A stretch of 64,000 bases of DNA from Chitinophaga sp. E66 (GCA_019285755.1 CP079103.1:372001-436000); one strand, 5' to 3'; positions 42,833-54,686 are shown, numbered from the stretch's first letter. Numbers and translations are program-made. Notes: a model not told the origin generated them from the sequence alone.

Positions 42833-45800
42833 ATGAAACCACGCTTACTCCTGTTTGTCGCGGTACTGCTGTTCCTTTCCACGGGGATGACGCATGCCGG
42901 GCTGGCGGGCCCGCCAGCCGATCCTGTTAAGGGTACGGTAAAGACAAAGAAGGCAACCCGTTGCCGGGCGTTACCATCCAGATCAAAGGCACCAGCCAGG
43001 AACGGTCACACAGCCAGACGGTACCTACACCCTGAATGTGACCGACCCGAACGCCGTGCTGATATTTTCTTTCCTCGGGTACACGCCCCAGGAAGTGCCT
43101 CTCAACGGCAGGGCTACGATCGATATCGTCATGGAATCCTCCGCCAGCGAACTGAACCAGGTGGTGGTGATCGGTTATGGCACGCGGCGCAAGCGCGACC
43201 TCACCGGATCGGTAGGGAGCATCAGCGGCGAAGCCATTGCCGCACAACCGGTGAACACCGCCACGCAAGGCGTACAAGGCAAACTCGCCGGCGTGCAGAT
43301 CATCAGTTCCGGCGCACCGGGCTCACAACCACAGGTGCGCGTTCGCGGTACGGGCAGTATGCTCGCCGGCGCGGAACCATTGTACGTAGTGGATGGCGTG
43401 CTGACCAATGACATCCGTAACATCAATACCGCAGACATCCTCACAATGGACGTACTGAAAGATGCATCGGCCTCCGCCATCTATGGCGTCCGCGCCGCCA
43501 ACGGTGTGATCATTATCACCACGAAGCGCGGTCGCGCCGGGCAGATGGAAGTGAGCTATAACATGACCGTGGGCTGGCGGGAAGTGGCAAAACAGGTAAA
43601 GATGGCTAACTCCGCGCAATACACGGACTACCTGAAAGATGCGGGCCCCGCGGTAACGATTCCTGATTTCAATGCCAACAGCGACTGGTACGATGCGCTC
43701 CTGCGCAAAGGGTTCCAGCAAACGCACAACATCTCGCTGTCTGGCGGCTCCGAAAAGTTCCTGTATTACTTTAATGCCGGTTACCTGGTGGATGAAGGCA
43801 TCGTGCGCACCAACAAATATGACCGCTTCACGCTACGTTCCAACAATGAATGGAACATTGCGAAGAACCTGAAGTTCGTGGCCCAGGTATCTTATATGCA
43901 TAACACCACGCAGAATGTGAACCTCGCGGAAGTCTACAACAACACTTACCGCGCCGCACCAGTGATCCCCATCACCCGCGACGGAAAATACGGGAACACT
44001 TCCGCCTTTCAGAACGTAGGGAACTCCATACTTTCCATTGATAAGGTCAATGACCTGTACAAAGAGAACCGCCTGCAGGGAACGGGTTACCTGGAGTACA
44101 GTCCCCGGGAATTTTTAAAGCTCCGCTCTTCCATCAGCGGCAACCAGGGCTTCCAGAACAGGCGGCGGTATAACGCGGCTTTCCTCAACGATGAATCTAC
44201 CTTCCTCGTGGCGGGCGGCAACCAGCAGCGGCCGGAAAGCCAGCTGACCATGGTGAAGGAAGAAGGAACGGAATGGATATGGGATAATACCGTCACGTTC
44301 CAGAAAAATTCGACCGGCACGATCTGACCGTGCTGGCGGGCTTCACCTCGCAGGAGTACAACGGTAATTACCTCGAAGGGCAGCGCAGGAACGTTCCCAA
44401 CAGCCCGGACCTGTGGTACCTCATCGCGGGCGATCCCAATACCTCCACCAACACCTCAGATGGTGATAAGTATGCGCGGCGTTCCTGGCTAGGACGGGTG
44501 AACTACAGCTACGCAGATAAATACCTGCTGTCGGTGTCTTTCCGTAACGACGCATCTTCACGCTTCCCTTCCGATAACAGGAACGGCTACTTTCCTGCGG
44601 TAGGCGCCGGCTGGGTGATATCAGAAGAGCCATGGTTGCCGAGAGACGGCGCGCTGAACTTCCTGAAGCTCCGCGGCAGCTGGGGCGTATCGGTAACGAC
44701 AATATCGCATCCAACCTCTATATCCTCACCGCGAATTCAGGCCTGCTGTATTTCTTCAATGGTACGCCCACGCTCGGCACCAACCTGGCAGACATTAAAG
44801 ACCGCAACCTGAAATGGGAAACCACCGAAGAATTCGATTTTGGTCTTGAATTCGCCTTCCTGGAAAGCAGGCTGACGGGCGAAGTGAACTACTATAACAA
44901 AAAGACGAAGGATGCCCTCGTTACGGTGAAGATCCCGGGGCTGCTCGGCGATCCGGATAACGAGTATACCACCAACGCGGGTTCGTTCGTTAACCGCGGC
45001 TGGGAATTTACCGTAGGATGGAAGGATAAGGTATCAGATGATTTCGGTTACAACATCGGCGGTAACCTGACGCTGAACCATAACGAGGTGACGGGCCTCA
45101 ACCAGGGCAGCCGCTCTTTCGCGGCGGCGTGGGGCAACAGGGCAACGTCACCAAAACGGATAACGGCCAGCCGATAGGCAGCTTCTTCGTGCTGGAATCG
45201 ATGGGCGTATTCCAGGACCAGGCGGCCATTGACGCATACGTTGATGCACGTGGACAAAAGATCCAGCCCAACGCCCAGCCCGGCGATCTCCAGTACCGGG
45301 ATACAGACGGCAACGGCGTTATCAACGATCTGGACCGCATCTATGCGGGCTCCTATCAGCCAAGACTATATTACGGCATCAACCTGGGCGCCAATTACAA
45401 AAGCGTGGACCTCAGCCTGGATTTCTACGGCAACTCCGGCAACAAGATCTACAACGGAAGAAGGCCTTCCGCTACGAGGTAACGGATAACATCGAGTCCC
45501 GGTACGCAGACCGCCGCTGGACGGCCAGCCGTCCTTCCGCTACCGATCCCCGCGTATTGTACGGCAACACGCCCGCGTCTACCTACTTCGTGGAGTCGGG
45601 GAACTTCTTCCGGCTGAACAATATCACGTTGGGCTACACGTTCCCGCAGACATTATTGGAAAGGATTAAGATCGAAAAGATCCGGGTGTACCTCACTTCC
45701 CAAAATCTATTTACCATCCAGCGGTTCAGCGGGTTCAGCCCGGAAATGATTTCCAGCAACCCGAAACAGGACGGCTTCCTCAGTCAACAGAACAGTACCA

Positions 45801-45880
45801 GTCCACTCGAGGCCGGTATTGAACTGAGCCCGTACCCGACCACGCGCACATATGCGCTGGGACTGAACATCACCTTCTAA
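42833..45880 (+). CDS. SusC-like TonB-dependent receptor (frameshifted)
   Basis: Outer-membrane glycan importer. After a signal peptide (FVAVLLFLSTGMTHA) comes a CarboxypepD_reg-like domain (GTVKDKEGNPLPGVTIQIKGT; FSFLGYTPQEVPL). The TonB box region VVVIGYGTRRKRDLTGSV follows, and the plug domain has LAGVQIISSGAPGSQPQVRVRGTGS and PLYVVDGV. The C-terminal barrel ends NITF. Breaks lie near 42945, 43005, 44305, 44690, 45117-45135 and 45465. Repaired length is about 1016 residues, normal for SusC. No anti-sigma/ECF pair is adjacent, and no N-terminal STN domain is seen. SusD follows after 11 bases. Confidence 0.95.
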
Positions 45881-45891
45881 AAAACGGCGAC

Positions 45892-47393
45892 ATGAAAAAA
45901 CTGATTTATATACCCATTGTGCTGATCGGTTCCATGATACTCTATGCCGCCTGTGGAAAGAGTTTCCTGGATATCCCGCCGCAGGGGAGGGTGACGGAAG
46001 ATGAGATCCGTACCAATCCCACCGCGGCCGTAGACCTTGTAAACGGCGTGTACAACGTTATGTGGCTGGGCGGCTTTGGGCCGGATATTCACGGGCTGCA
46101 GTTCATTACCCTCACCAGCATCTCCAGCGACGATGCCGATAAAGGCAGCACCCCGCAGGACTATGAGCCTGCCCTCCAGATCGACAACTTCACCTTCACG
46201 CCCACCAATCCCATCATAGGCAACTATTGGACGGGGCTGTACCAGGGCATTGCCCGGTGCAACCAGGCGCTGGATAAACTGCCGCTTAGCCCGCTGGACG
46301 ATGCGCAGAAGAACCGGCTCATTGGCGAGGTGCGCTTTCTGAGGGGCTACTTTTATTTTAACCTGGTACGGACTTACGGCGGCGTTCCCAAACTAGACCG
46401 GGTGCCGACGCCTGAAGAAGCGAACTCCGATCAGTTCCAGACACGCGCATCCGCGGAAGATATCTACCAGCTCATAATCGGCGACCTGCAGTTTGCGGTA
46501 GATAATGTGCCGGTAAAGGGTGCTACGCAGGTAGGGCGCATCACGAAGGGCGCGGCGCAGATGCTGTTGGGTAAGGTGTATATGTACCGGAAAGACTGGC
46601 AAAAAGCATTTCAATTATCGCAGGCGGTGGTTGCTTCCGGGCTGTACGATACGCTGTCGAATTACGCCGATATCTGGCGGGCGCGGGGCGCCAATTCCGT
46701 GGAGTCGATATTTGAGGTGCAGACAGGTACCAACGCCGCCTGTAACGCCGCAATTGAACTCTATGCAAACTCGCAGGGGATAAGGGCGAGGAGGGGATGG
46801 TCGGATTTCGGGTTCGGGTTCAACAACCCCACGGCAGACCTGGCGGCGGCCTATGAGCCGGGCGACAAACGCAAAGACGCGACCATCATTACCATCCAGC
46901 CCAACGGTACCGTATTGTGGGATGGCTTCCGGGTGCCCAGCCGCGACTCCGTAGAGAACGACAGGTACAGTTATAAAGCGTACCATAGCCGTACGCAGGA
47001 GCCCTATTGCGGAAGCCCTGACCGCACGCCTAAGAACCTCCGCGTGCTGCGGTATGGCGAGTTGTTGCTGCAATATGCGGAAGCCGCCAACGAATTGAAC
47101 AACGGCGCGGAAGCGCTGGCCAAACTGAACATCGTGCGGAAGAGGGCCGGCCTGCCGCCAGCAACCAATGGCGGACAGGCGGACCTCCGGCTTAAGATCT
47201 GGAAAGAACGGAGAGTGGAGCTGGCCATGGAGCACGACCGCTTCTGGGACTGGTGCGTACCGGCAGGGCCGGTGTGGTCTTGCGGGCGCATGGCAAGGCA
47301 TTCCAGGATAACAAGAATGAACTGTTCCCCATTCCGCAGGACCAGATCACCCTTTCCAATAACCGGTTGACGCAAAACCCTGGATATAACTGA
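45892..47393 (+). CDS. SusD/RagB-like surface glycan-binding lipoprotein (frameshifted near the end)
   Basis: Outer-membrane lipoprotein lid of the SusCD importer. The lipobox is LYAACGKSFLD (Cys near residue 21). TPR-like helices include NYWTGLYQGIARCNQALDKL and EVRFLRGYFYFNLVRTYGGVPKLD, both signature SusD segments. RYGELLLQYAEAANELN and the C-terminal ERRVELAMEHDRFWDLVRTGRA are also typical. Only one break, near 47263, is needed to restore the last 40 residues, ending RLTQNPGYN. Length is about 500 residues. The GH144 gene starts one base after its stop, so SusC-SusD-GH144 form one operon. Confidence 0.95.
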
Positions 47394-47394
47394 T

Positions 47395-48696
47395 ATGCTC
47401 CGATTCACATTATTATGCATCATCGCCGCAATCGCCCCGGCAGCATTGCAGGCGCAGCAGCAGCAGAAAAGATCCCCGGCCGAAGCTGGGGATACTGCTT
47501 TGGTGACGCTGGTACAACAACGCACCTTCGGCTATTTCTGGAAGTTCGCCCACCCGGTTTCCGGGCTGGCGCCTGAGCGTACCACTACGCCCGATACGGT
47601 GACGATCGGCGGTTCGGGGTTCGGGGTGATGGCGATCCTGGTGGGGATCGAAAGGGGATTTATTACGCGGGAACAAGGATTGGAGCGCTTGCTGAAGATC
47701 GTGAACTTCCTGCTGAAGGCGGATCATTATCATGGCGTCTGGCCCCACTGGATGCATGGCGCCACTGGAAAGACGGTACCCTTTGGCCGGAAAGACGATG
47801 GGGGCGACCTGGTGGAGTCGGCATTTATGTGGCAGGGGTTGCTTTGTGTCCGCCAGTACTTTGACCGGAATTCGCCCAAAGAGCGCGAACTACGCGATAA
47901 GATCGGCTGGATGTGGAATGAGACCGAATGGAACTGGTATACCCGCGACGGGCAGGATGTGCTTTATTGGCACTGGTCGCCCAACCAGGGCTGGGCCATG
48001 AACCATCCCGTCAGGGGTACAACGAATGCCTGATCGCGTATGTACTGGCGGCTTCGTCTCCTACGTACCCTGTTTCTCCGAAAGTCTACCACCAGGGCTG
48101 GGCGGTCAACAACCACTTCCTGAACGGGCAGCAGTATTATGGGATCACCTTGCCGCTGGGGTTCCCTTACGGCGGGCCGCTCTTCTTTGCCCATTATTCG
48201 TTCCTGGGCCTGGATCCCCGAGGGCTGAAAGACCAGTACGCAGATTATTGGGAACAGAACCGCAACCATACGCTCATCAACCGGCAGTATTGTATCGAGA
48301 ACCCGAAAAGTTTAAAGGCTACGGGCCTGATTGCTGGGGACTGACCGCCAGCGATAACCATGAATTCTACAATGCCCACAGCCCGACCAACGACCTTGGC
48401 GTGATAACGCCAACTGCTGCATTGTCGTCTTTCCCGTATACGCCGGAGTACTCCATGCAGGCCATGCGCCATTTCTACGATAAGCTGGGCGACCGGCTGT
48501 GGGGGAGTATGGATTTTACGATGCCTTCAACGAGACGGTCAACTGGTTTGATTATCAATACCTCGCAATTGACCAGGGGCCGATCGTCGTGATGATAGAA
48601 AACTACCGGACCGGTTTGCTATGGCGGCTATTTATGAGTTGCCCGGAGGTTAAGACGGGCCTCAAACGTTTAGGGTTCAGTAGTCCCGCGATATGA
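47395..48696 (+). CDS. GH144-type endo-beta-1,2-glucanase candidate (PF10091, frameshifted)
   Basis: Glycoside hydrolase of the 'glycoamylase' PF10091 family; the founding GH144 enzyme is an endo-beta-1,2-glucanase from Chitinophaga. The signal peptide is [16 protein letters not shown]. Family segments are [60 protein letters not shown] with a conserved Glu, and the C-terminal [31 protein letters not shown]. Breaks lie near 48017, 48308 and 48510. Repaired length is about 434 residues. It is encoded directly after SusD, which makes a linear or cyclic beta-1,2-glucan the most likely target of the SusCD system (inference). Confidence 0.85.
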
Positions 48697-49025
48697 AATG
48701 CGAATCCAATATTAGCATCTGTTAAAAAAGTGCTTTGCTAACTGCAACCGATTGCATACTTTCGGATTCACGTTTGCAGGGAAGTGTTTGAAGTATGGTC
48801 CCTGTATGCCTGCAAACGTTTGCTAAGAAAACACGTCGTCCCCAACAATCAGAAGTCAAACGTTTTATTATATGCCCTGCAAGGCACCGCGTTATGAGAA
48901 GTAGTATCACGTACTTTTCCAATCAGATCAAGTAATCCGGAAGTTCACGGGCCATACGGCGCATTGCCGTACGCCTGTGGATGACGGGGTGTTTTGTGCG
49001 CGGATAAAAAGTGTGTAACATCGAT
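48697..49025. other. Intergenic region upstream of GH95 copy 2
   Basis: No gene seen. It contains three related sites with ACGTTT/AAACGT cores, described separately, and no obvious terminator after the GH144 gene. A GTTTTG near 48991 and TAAAAAG near 49005 are only weak promoter-like matches. Confidence 0.5.
48770..48866. promoter_or_regulatory. Cluster of LacI-type operator-like palindromes
   Basis: ACGTTTGCAGG at 48770-48780 is the exact inverse of CCTGCAAACGT at 48809-48819. The second arm overlaps the perfect 12-base palindrome GCAAACGTTTGC at 48812-48823. A third related site, CAAACGTTTT, is at 48857-48866. The CG-centred form is typical of LacI/GalR-family operators. A copy of CAAACGTTTG also occurs at 60570-60579 ahead of the mannonate dehydratase gene. 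Confidence 0.55.
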
Positions 49026-51573
49026 ATGAACAGAAGAATACAAGGATGGATAACAGGACTGTTGTGCTGCTCCGCATCGGCGGTAATGGCGCAACAGGCA
49101 GACCCCTTATTGAAACTCTGGTACAGGCAACCCGCCGCCAACTGGAACCAGGCGCTGCCTGTGGGGAACGGGCGCATCGGCGCCATGGTTTTCGGTGGGG
49201 TGGAAGAGGAGCAATTACAACTGAACGAAGCGTTCCTTTGGAGCGGCGGTCCTGGTGTAGGCAATAACCCGGGGCCTATAACACCTTGCCGCTGGTGCGC
49301 CAGGCGCTGTGGAACGGAGAATATATGAAGGCGGACTCGCTCAGCCGGCTTATGCTGGGGCCCTATTCCGCCAGGTACCTCACGCTGGGCGGGCTCTTCC
49401 TTAAACAAACCCATTCCGCGCCGGCATCCGGTTATGAACGCGCCTTAGATCTTAATACGGCCCAGGCGTCCGTTAAGTATACCGTGAACGGCGTGGAGTT
49501 CACGCGGGAGATGTTTGTGTCCTATCCCGATCAGCTCCTGGTTATCCGCTGGAAAAGCAGCAGGAAAGGCGCATTGAACTTCAGCGCGGGGTTCCGCAAC
49601 CCGATGAAATCCACGGTATCTTCTCCAGGCGCGGGGCTCCTGGTCATGAAAGGCCAATGCCCATCATACGTGCCGCACCGGCCGTACGAAAAGCGCTCCA
49701 TTGAATATGATCCCGCTATTGGGATACCGTATGAAGTGCATGTTAAAGCGCGGTTGACGGATGGGGAAACCATTTCGGAAGGAGATCAGTTGCACATAAA
49801 GGGCGCAACTGAGGTTACGATGCTTGTCTCCATCGGTACCGGTTTTAATGGCCCGCAGCAGGACCCGGTGCGGCATGGCCGTCGCGCAGACTCGGCCGCG
49901 CTGGCGCCACTGCGAAAAGCGGCCGGCCTCAGTTATGCAGCTTTGCTGCAAAGGCACTGGCAGATTACCAACCGCTGTTCCGCCGCGTTTCGCTCGACCT
50001 GGGGAACGACGGTGCCGCCTCCCAACCTACAGACGCGCGCCTCGTGGCGTACACGCGCGCAGGCGGGAACCGCGACCCTCAGCTCACTACACTGCTCTAT
50101 CAGTTCGGCCGTTATCTCATGATCGCCGGCTCCAGGAAGGGCGGGCCGGCCATGAACCTGCAAGGTATCTGGAACGATAAGGTACAGCAGCCATGGGGCT
50201 CCAACTACACGACGAACATCAACACCGAAATGAATTACTGGCCCGCGGAAACGGCTAACCTTTCCGAATGCGCCACGCCCTTGTTCGATTTCATCGGGCA
50301 GCTGGCGGAGAATGGAAAAGAAACCGCAAAAGTGAATTACGGGCTTGGCGGGTGGACGGCTCACCATAACGCTGACATATGGGCCATCACCGCTCCTTCC
50401 GGCGGGTTCGACTGGCGGGATCCCCGGGGAGACCCGCGCTGGGGTATCTGGCCAATGGCCGGGGCCTGGCTCAGCAGGCACCTTTGGGAGCATTACGCCT
50501 ATTCGGGCGACAGCCTCTTCCTCGCCAATACGGCCTATCCACTTATGAAAGGCGCCACAGAGTTTATGCTCGGCTGGCTCGTAAAAGATACCGCAGGGCA
50601 TTGGGTGACCAATCCTTCCACATCACCAGAAAACAATTTCAGGGTAAATGGTCAGCGGAAAGGCTCCGTGAGCATCGCCACCACTATGGATATTTCCATA
50701 ATCCACGACCTGCTCAACCGCACCGCACAAGCTGCCACGTTGCTGAAGAAGGATAAGGAACTCGTATCGCAGATCCGGCAGAAGCTGAAGAACCTGTATC
50801 CCTTCCAGGCGGGGCAATATGGACAACTGCAGGAGTTTTATCTCGATTGGGACGATCCCAATGATAAGCACCGGCACCTTTCGCACTTGTATGGCCTGTT
50901 CCCGGGCAATGCCATCACGCCGCGCCGCGAACCGCAACTGGCGGCAGCAGCGAAGCGCAGCCTGCTGCTGCGTGGCGATGGCGGTACCGGATGGTCCAAG
51001 GCCTGGAAGATCAACTGGTGGGCAAGGCTGGAAGACGGCGATCACGCTTACCTGATGCTGAACAAGCAGCTTTTCCTCGCGGAAACGGATTCCATCAGCG
51101 TGGCAGACAACAGCGGCGGCTCCTACGCCAACCTGTTCGATGCGCACCCGCCCTTCCAGATAGACGGCAACTTCGGCGTTACTTCCGGCATCACGGAAAT
51201 GCTGGTGCAAAGCCACGACGGCGTCATCCACCTGCTGCCTGCTTTACCCTCCGCCTGGCCAGACGGCAGCGTGAAGGGACTGAAAGTGAAAGGAGGGATG
51301 GAAGTGGACATCGTTTGGAAGAAAGGCAAGCTGGCCAGCGCTCAGATCCGCGCAGATAAAGACGCCGGCGGCCGTATCATCAGGACGAATATTCCCGTCC
51401 GGATCTCCGCAGCTGCGGCTAAGCCTGCAGAAAGCGGCGGGTTGAACGATTACGGATACCCCGTCAACAAACGCATCGCGGCGGCGGATAAACTGCCCGA
51501 ACTGAACCTGCCGGCCGTAACGGATCAGGCGGTCCTGATCAGGAAAGGTGTAACGACAATCATTGCGAAATAA
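49026..51573 (+). CDS. GH95 alpha-L-fucosidase/galactosidase, copy 2 (frameshifted)
   Basis: Second family 95 enzyme, divergent in sequence from copy 1. The signal peptide is [16 protein letters not shown]. The N-terminal sandwich has [15 protein letters not shown] and [12 protein letters not shown]. The catalytic domain has [32 protein letters not shown], and [36 protein letters not shown] and [17 protein letters not shown] close the C-terminal domain. Breaks lie near 49272 and 49960. Repaired length is about 849 residues. The start at 49026 (MNRRIQG) is preferred over an upstream GTG. It is 43 bases ahead of an alginate-lyase-fold gene. Confidence 0.93.
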
Positions 51574-51616
51574 AACGGCTGAAAGCCAGCCGTACGCATT
51601 ATAAATTAATCGCTGC

Positions 51617-52787
51617 ATGAAGAAAACTGTATTGACATACGCGAGCCTGTTATGGTTGCAAACAGCCTTTGCGACAGATGGCGGCTGGCTCAAAAAGCCC
51701 TGGCGGTCCGGCGGGACCGGATACGAACGGAAGCGGCCTGGGCCATGCAGCAACAGCCTGTTACCGTCACCGCGTCTTCGTGCGAACGGAGCGCCGGAGG
51801 CAGGCACGACTTTACTCCGAAGGCGATTACTGGTGGCCGGATCCCAGGCATGCCGACAGCCCTTATGTGCAGCGCGACGGGCAGACCAACCCCGGCAACT
51901 TTGTGGCCCACCGCCAGGCGATGGTGCGTTTCAGCAGGGTAGTGGGAGCGCTGGCTGCGGCGTATGTTGCGGATGGCGACAAGCGGCAACTGGAACACGC
52001 CAAAACGCATATTCTCGCCTGGTTTGCCGATACGGCTACGCGCATGACGCCGCATCTCCTGTACGCCCAGGCGATCAAGGGAAGAGCCACCGGCCGCGGG
52101 ATCGGTATCATCGATACCATTCACTTGCTGGAAATAGCGCAAGCCCTCCGTATTATGGAAAAGGCCGGCGTGATCAGCGGGTCAGAACTGGAAGCGGTAA
52201 GCCGCTGGTTCCGGGAATACCTTCAGTGGATGACGGAACACCCTTACGGTAAAGACGAAATGAACGCGAAGAATAACCACGGCACCTGCTGGGTGATGCA
52301 GGTGGCGGCGTTTTCCTCGTTTCTGAAGGATACGGTGTGGATGAATTTCTGTGAACGCCTGTATAAGGAAGTATTGCTGCCTGCCCAGATGGCGACAGAC
52401 GGCAGCTTCCCGCTGGAGCTGCGACGAACAAAACCTTATGGTTATGCGTTATTCAATCTGGATGCCATGACCACTATCTGCCAGATCCTCAGCAAACCCG
52501 GCACGGATCTCTGGCAATATGAAGATTCCGCAGGGAAGTCGGTTGGCAAAGGCATATCCTTTATGTACCCTTATGTTCAGCAAAAAAACTTATGGCCTTA
52601 TGGCAAAGACGTGATGTATTGGGAAGAGTGGCCAATGGCGCATCCATTTCTCTTGTTTGCGGCTGCGGCTTATGGGAAAGAAGAATACTTCCGCCTATGG
52701 GAGCGGCTCCCGCATGGCTCGGAGGTGGAAGAAGTATTGCGTAACCTGCCGGTCCGCAATCCTGAAATCTGGTTGGTGAAATTATAA
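51617..52787 (+). CDS. Alginate-lyase-fold (PF05426-like) polysaccharide lyase (frameshifted)
   Basis: Secreted (alpha/alpha) toroid protein resembling the Alginate_lyase family and polysaccharide lyase families such as PL38. The signal peptide is MKKTVLTYASLLWLQTAFA. Family segments are SEGDYWWPDPRHADSPYVQRDG, the catalytic-type NAKNNHGTCWVMQVAAF with Asn-His, and MATDGSFPLELRRTKPYGYALFNLDAM with a Tyr-rich site. Breaks lie near 51690-51705 and 51805. Repaired length is about 390 residues. PL38 members act on uronate-containing polymers such as glucuronan. A link to the mannonate dehydratase gene at 59.3 kb is possible, but the exact substrate is unknown. Confidence 0.82.
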
Positions 52788-52872
52788 CTCGTTATAAATA
52801 CAACGTATTTCAAAGTTTTACTGTAGACGTGGAATATGATAACGCCGGTCTCGTCTGAGCCGGCTCTTTTTT

Positions 52873-53666
52873 TTATAGCTGCGAGGGGCTGTAGCCGAAG
52901 TGTTCTTTGAACGCGGTAGAAAAATGGGAGAGATTCTCGAAGCCGATATGCAGGTACACGTCGCCCGGTTTCTGCTTTTCCGTTTGAATGAGGAAATGCG
53001 CTTTCTCCAACCGCTTGATGCGTAACCACTTTTCAGGGCTGTCGTTAAAAGTCTTCTGGAAATCCCTTTTAAAGGTGGAGATACTCCTGCCTGTCAGCCG
53101 CGCAAATTCTTTCATGGGGATATTGTACTCGAAGTTCCGGAGCATAAAAGCTTCCAGGTCGATTTTATGCGGTTCGCTGAAGTCGAACAGGAAGCTGCGC
53201 TGCGCGTTTCCTGTAATAGCAGGAGTTCTATCGCCTCATTGATCTTCAGTTGGCGGAGTGCTTCATTGAGCTTGTCGGGGTGCTCGTCGTAGGGGAGGAG
53301 TGATTGGAAATAGGCTTCGAGCAGTGCGTCCGGGCTGAGCCGCAAGAGTTTGGGCCCGGCATATACGGGTTGCGCCGGCACGCTTTTTTCCGCGGCATAA
53401 TGCCGGAGCGCGGCCTGGGTGATGAATATCGTGATAGACTTGACGGGATTGCCGTGGAGGTCGGGGATCTTGGTCGTTTTGGCGAGGTGATTGCGGCGGA
53501 TAAGGAAGATCTCTCCCGCACGGAATTCCCTCGGGCCGTCGGCCGTCTGGAAGCGGACGGTGCCGGATTGCACGAAAGACATTACATGTTCTTCGACCAG
53601 CTGTTCCCTGCTGATGCTTTCCTTATAGGAACAGGTGTATAAAATCGGTTGACTTTCTTTATCCAT
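52873..53666 (-). CDS. AraC-family transcriptional regulator (frameshifted)
   Basis: Cytosolic regulator with an N-terminal cupin-like sensor (MSFVQSGTVRFQTADGPREFRAGEIFLIRRNHLAK) and a C-terminal double HTH (PMKEFARLTGRSISTFKRDFQKTFNDSPEKWLRIKRLEKA; DVYLHIGFENLSHFSTAFKEHFGYSPSQL). The frame breaks near 53205; the repair gives FLFDFSEPHKIDLEAFM between the domains. Length is about 264 residues. I start at 53666 (MDKESQ), because the upstream in-frame sequence belongs to another gene's antisense. It is followed on the same strand by no gene, and preceded by an SDR gene, 65 bases away. The ligand is not evident. Confidence 0.88.
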
Positions 53667-53731
53667 CGCTGCTAATTTAAGTAAAACAACGATCCGGCAG
53701 GCGGAGTGCGCCTGCCGGATCGATAGCGGGC

Positions 53732-54534
53732 TTAGAAATTGGTGATCATGGCATCGAATTCTTCGTCGGACATATGCTTGCGGGCTTCCAGCATCTGTTC
53801 GGCAAAGGCGCCGCCGGCATAGCGGGTAGCGGGTTTGTCGGCTGATATCGCCTGCATGATGAGGTCGGCGATCACCTGCGGGTCGGAGCCATGTTCCCCG
53901 CTTTTGGCGAAGCGCTGAGCGGTCTTTTGGGCTATTTCCGCGTAAGGGGCGCTGACGGAGGCCTGCATGTTTTCCACTGCAATGCCGCCCCATTCCGTCT
54001 TAATAGCGCCCGGTTCGATGACGATGACGTCTACGCCGAAGGGTCTTACTTCGTTCCTGAGCGCGTCGCTGAGGCCTTCAAACCGAATTTGCTGGCGTGG
54101 TACCATCCGCCGAGAGGCGCGGCCAGCTTACCGCCTACAGAAGTGATATTGATGATTTTGCCCCATTGCTTGTTCCGCATACCGGGAAGCACCAGCTGGA
54201 TCAGTCGGACGGCCCCGAAAAGATTGACTTCCAGCTGATAACGGGCCTTATTGAGATCAACGTCTTCCACGGCGCCATATTCACCATAACCGGCGTTATT
54301 GACCAGGATATCGATAGCGCCTTCTTTTTCAATGATATGCTGTACCACGGAAACGATGGACGCTTCGTTCGCTACATCCAGGGCGATCACATGGATACCT
54401 TCGCCGGCGAGGTCTTGCATCTTGTTTTCGTTTCGGGCCGCGCCGTACACCGTATAGCCTGCGGCGGAGAGACTGCGGGCGGTGGCTTTTCCTATCCCGG
54501 AAGAGGCTCCGGTGACCAATGCTGTCTTATTCAT
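53732..54534 (-). CDS. Short-chain dehydrogenase/reductase (frameshifted)
   Basis: Classical SDR oxidoreductase with the cofactor motif TGASSGIG near residues 8-15, NNAG near 85-90, catalytic Ser in ITSVGG and the YHASK Tyr-Lys pair. The Rossmann fold is complete, followed by VIVIEPGAIKTEWGG. One frameshift near 54078 is repaired by one T on the minus strand. Length is about 267 residues. The acidic or basic residue after the first strand (AARNENK) suggests NADP(H) preference, which is a family-based inference. The start is at 54534 (MNKTALVTG). It may share a transcript with the AraC regulator gene downstream. Confidence 0.9.
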
Positions 54535-54634
54535 CTTGAAATGTTTCCACAAAGTTGCGACGATTTCAATCGGGTAGTTTTTGTGAAGAGCCCAAAGATG
54601 TTTGGTCAGCGGCTCAGTTCAAAACGACAGACAT

Positions 54635-54668
54635 GAAAAAGCCGCTGAGCAAAAGCTTGCCCAGCGGC
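54635..54668 (-). terminator. Rho-independent terminator of the marR-type gene
   Basis: On the minus strand the arms GCCGCTGGGCAA and TTGCTCAGCGGC (54668-54641) form a stem with one mismatch and a GCTT loop, followed by five T at 54640-54636. Confidence 0.82.
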
Positions 54669-54686
54669 CAGATATCTTGGAAAGTA

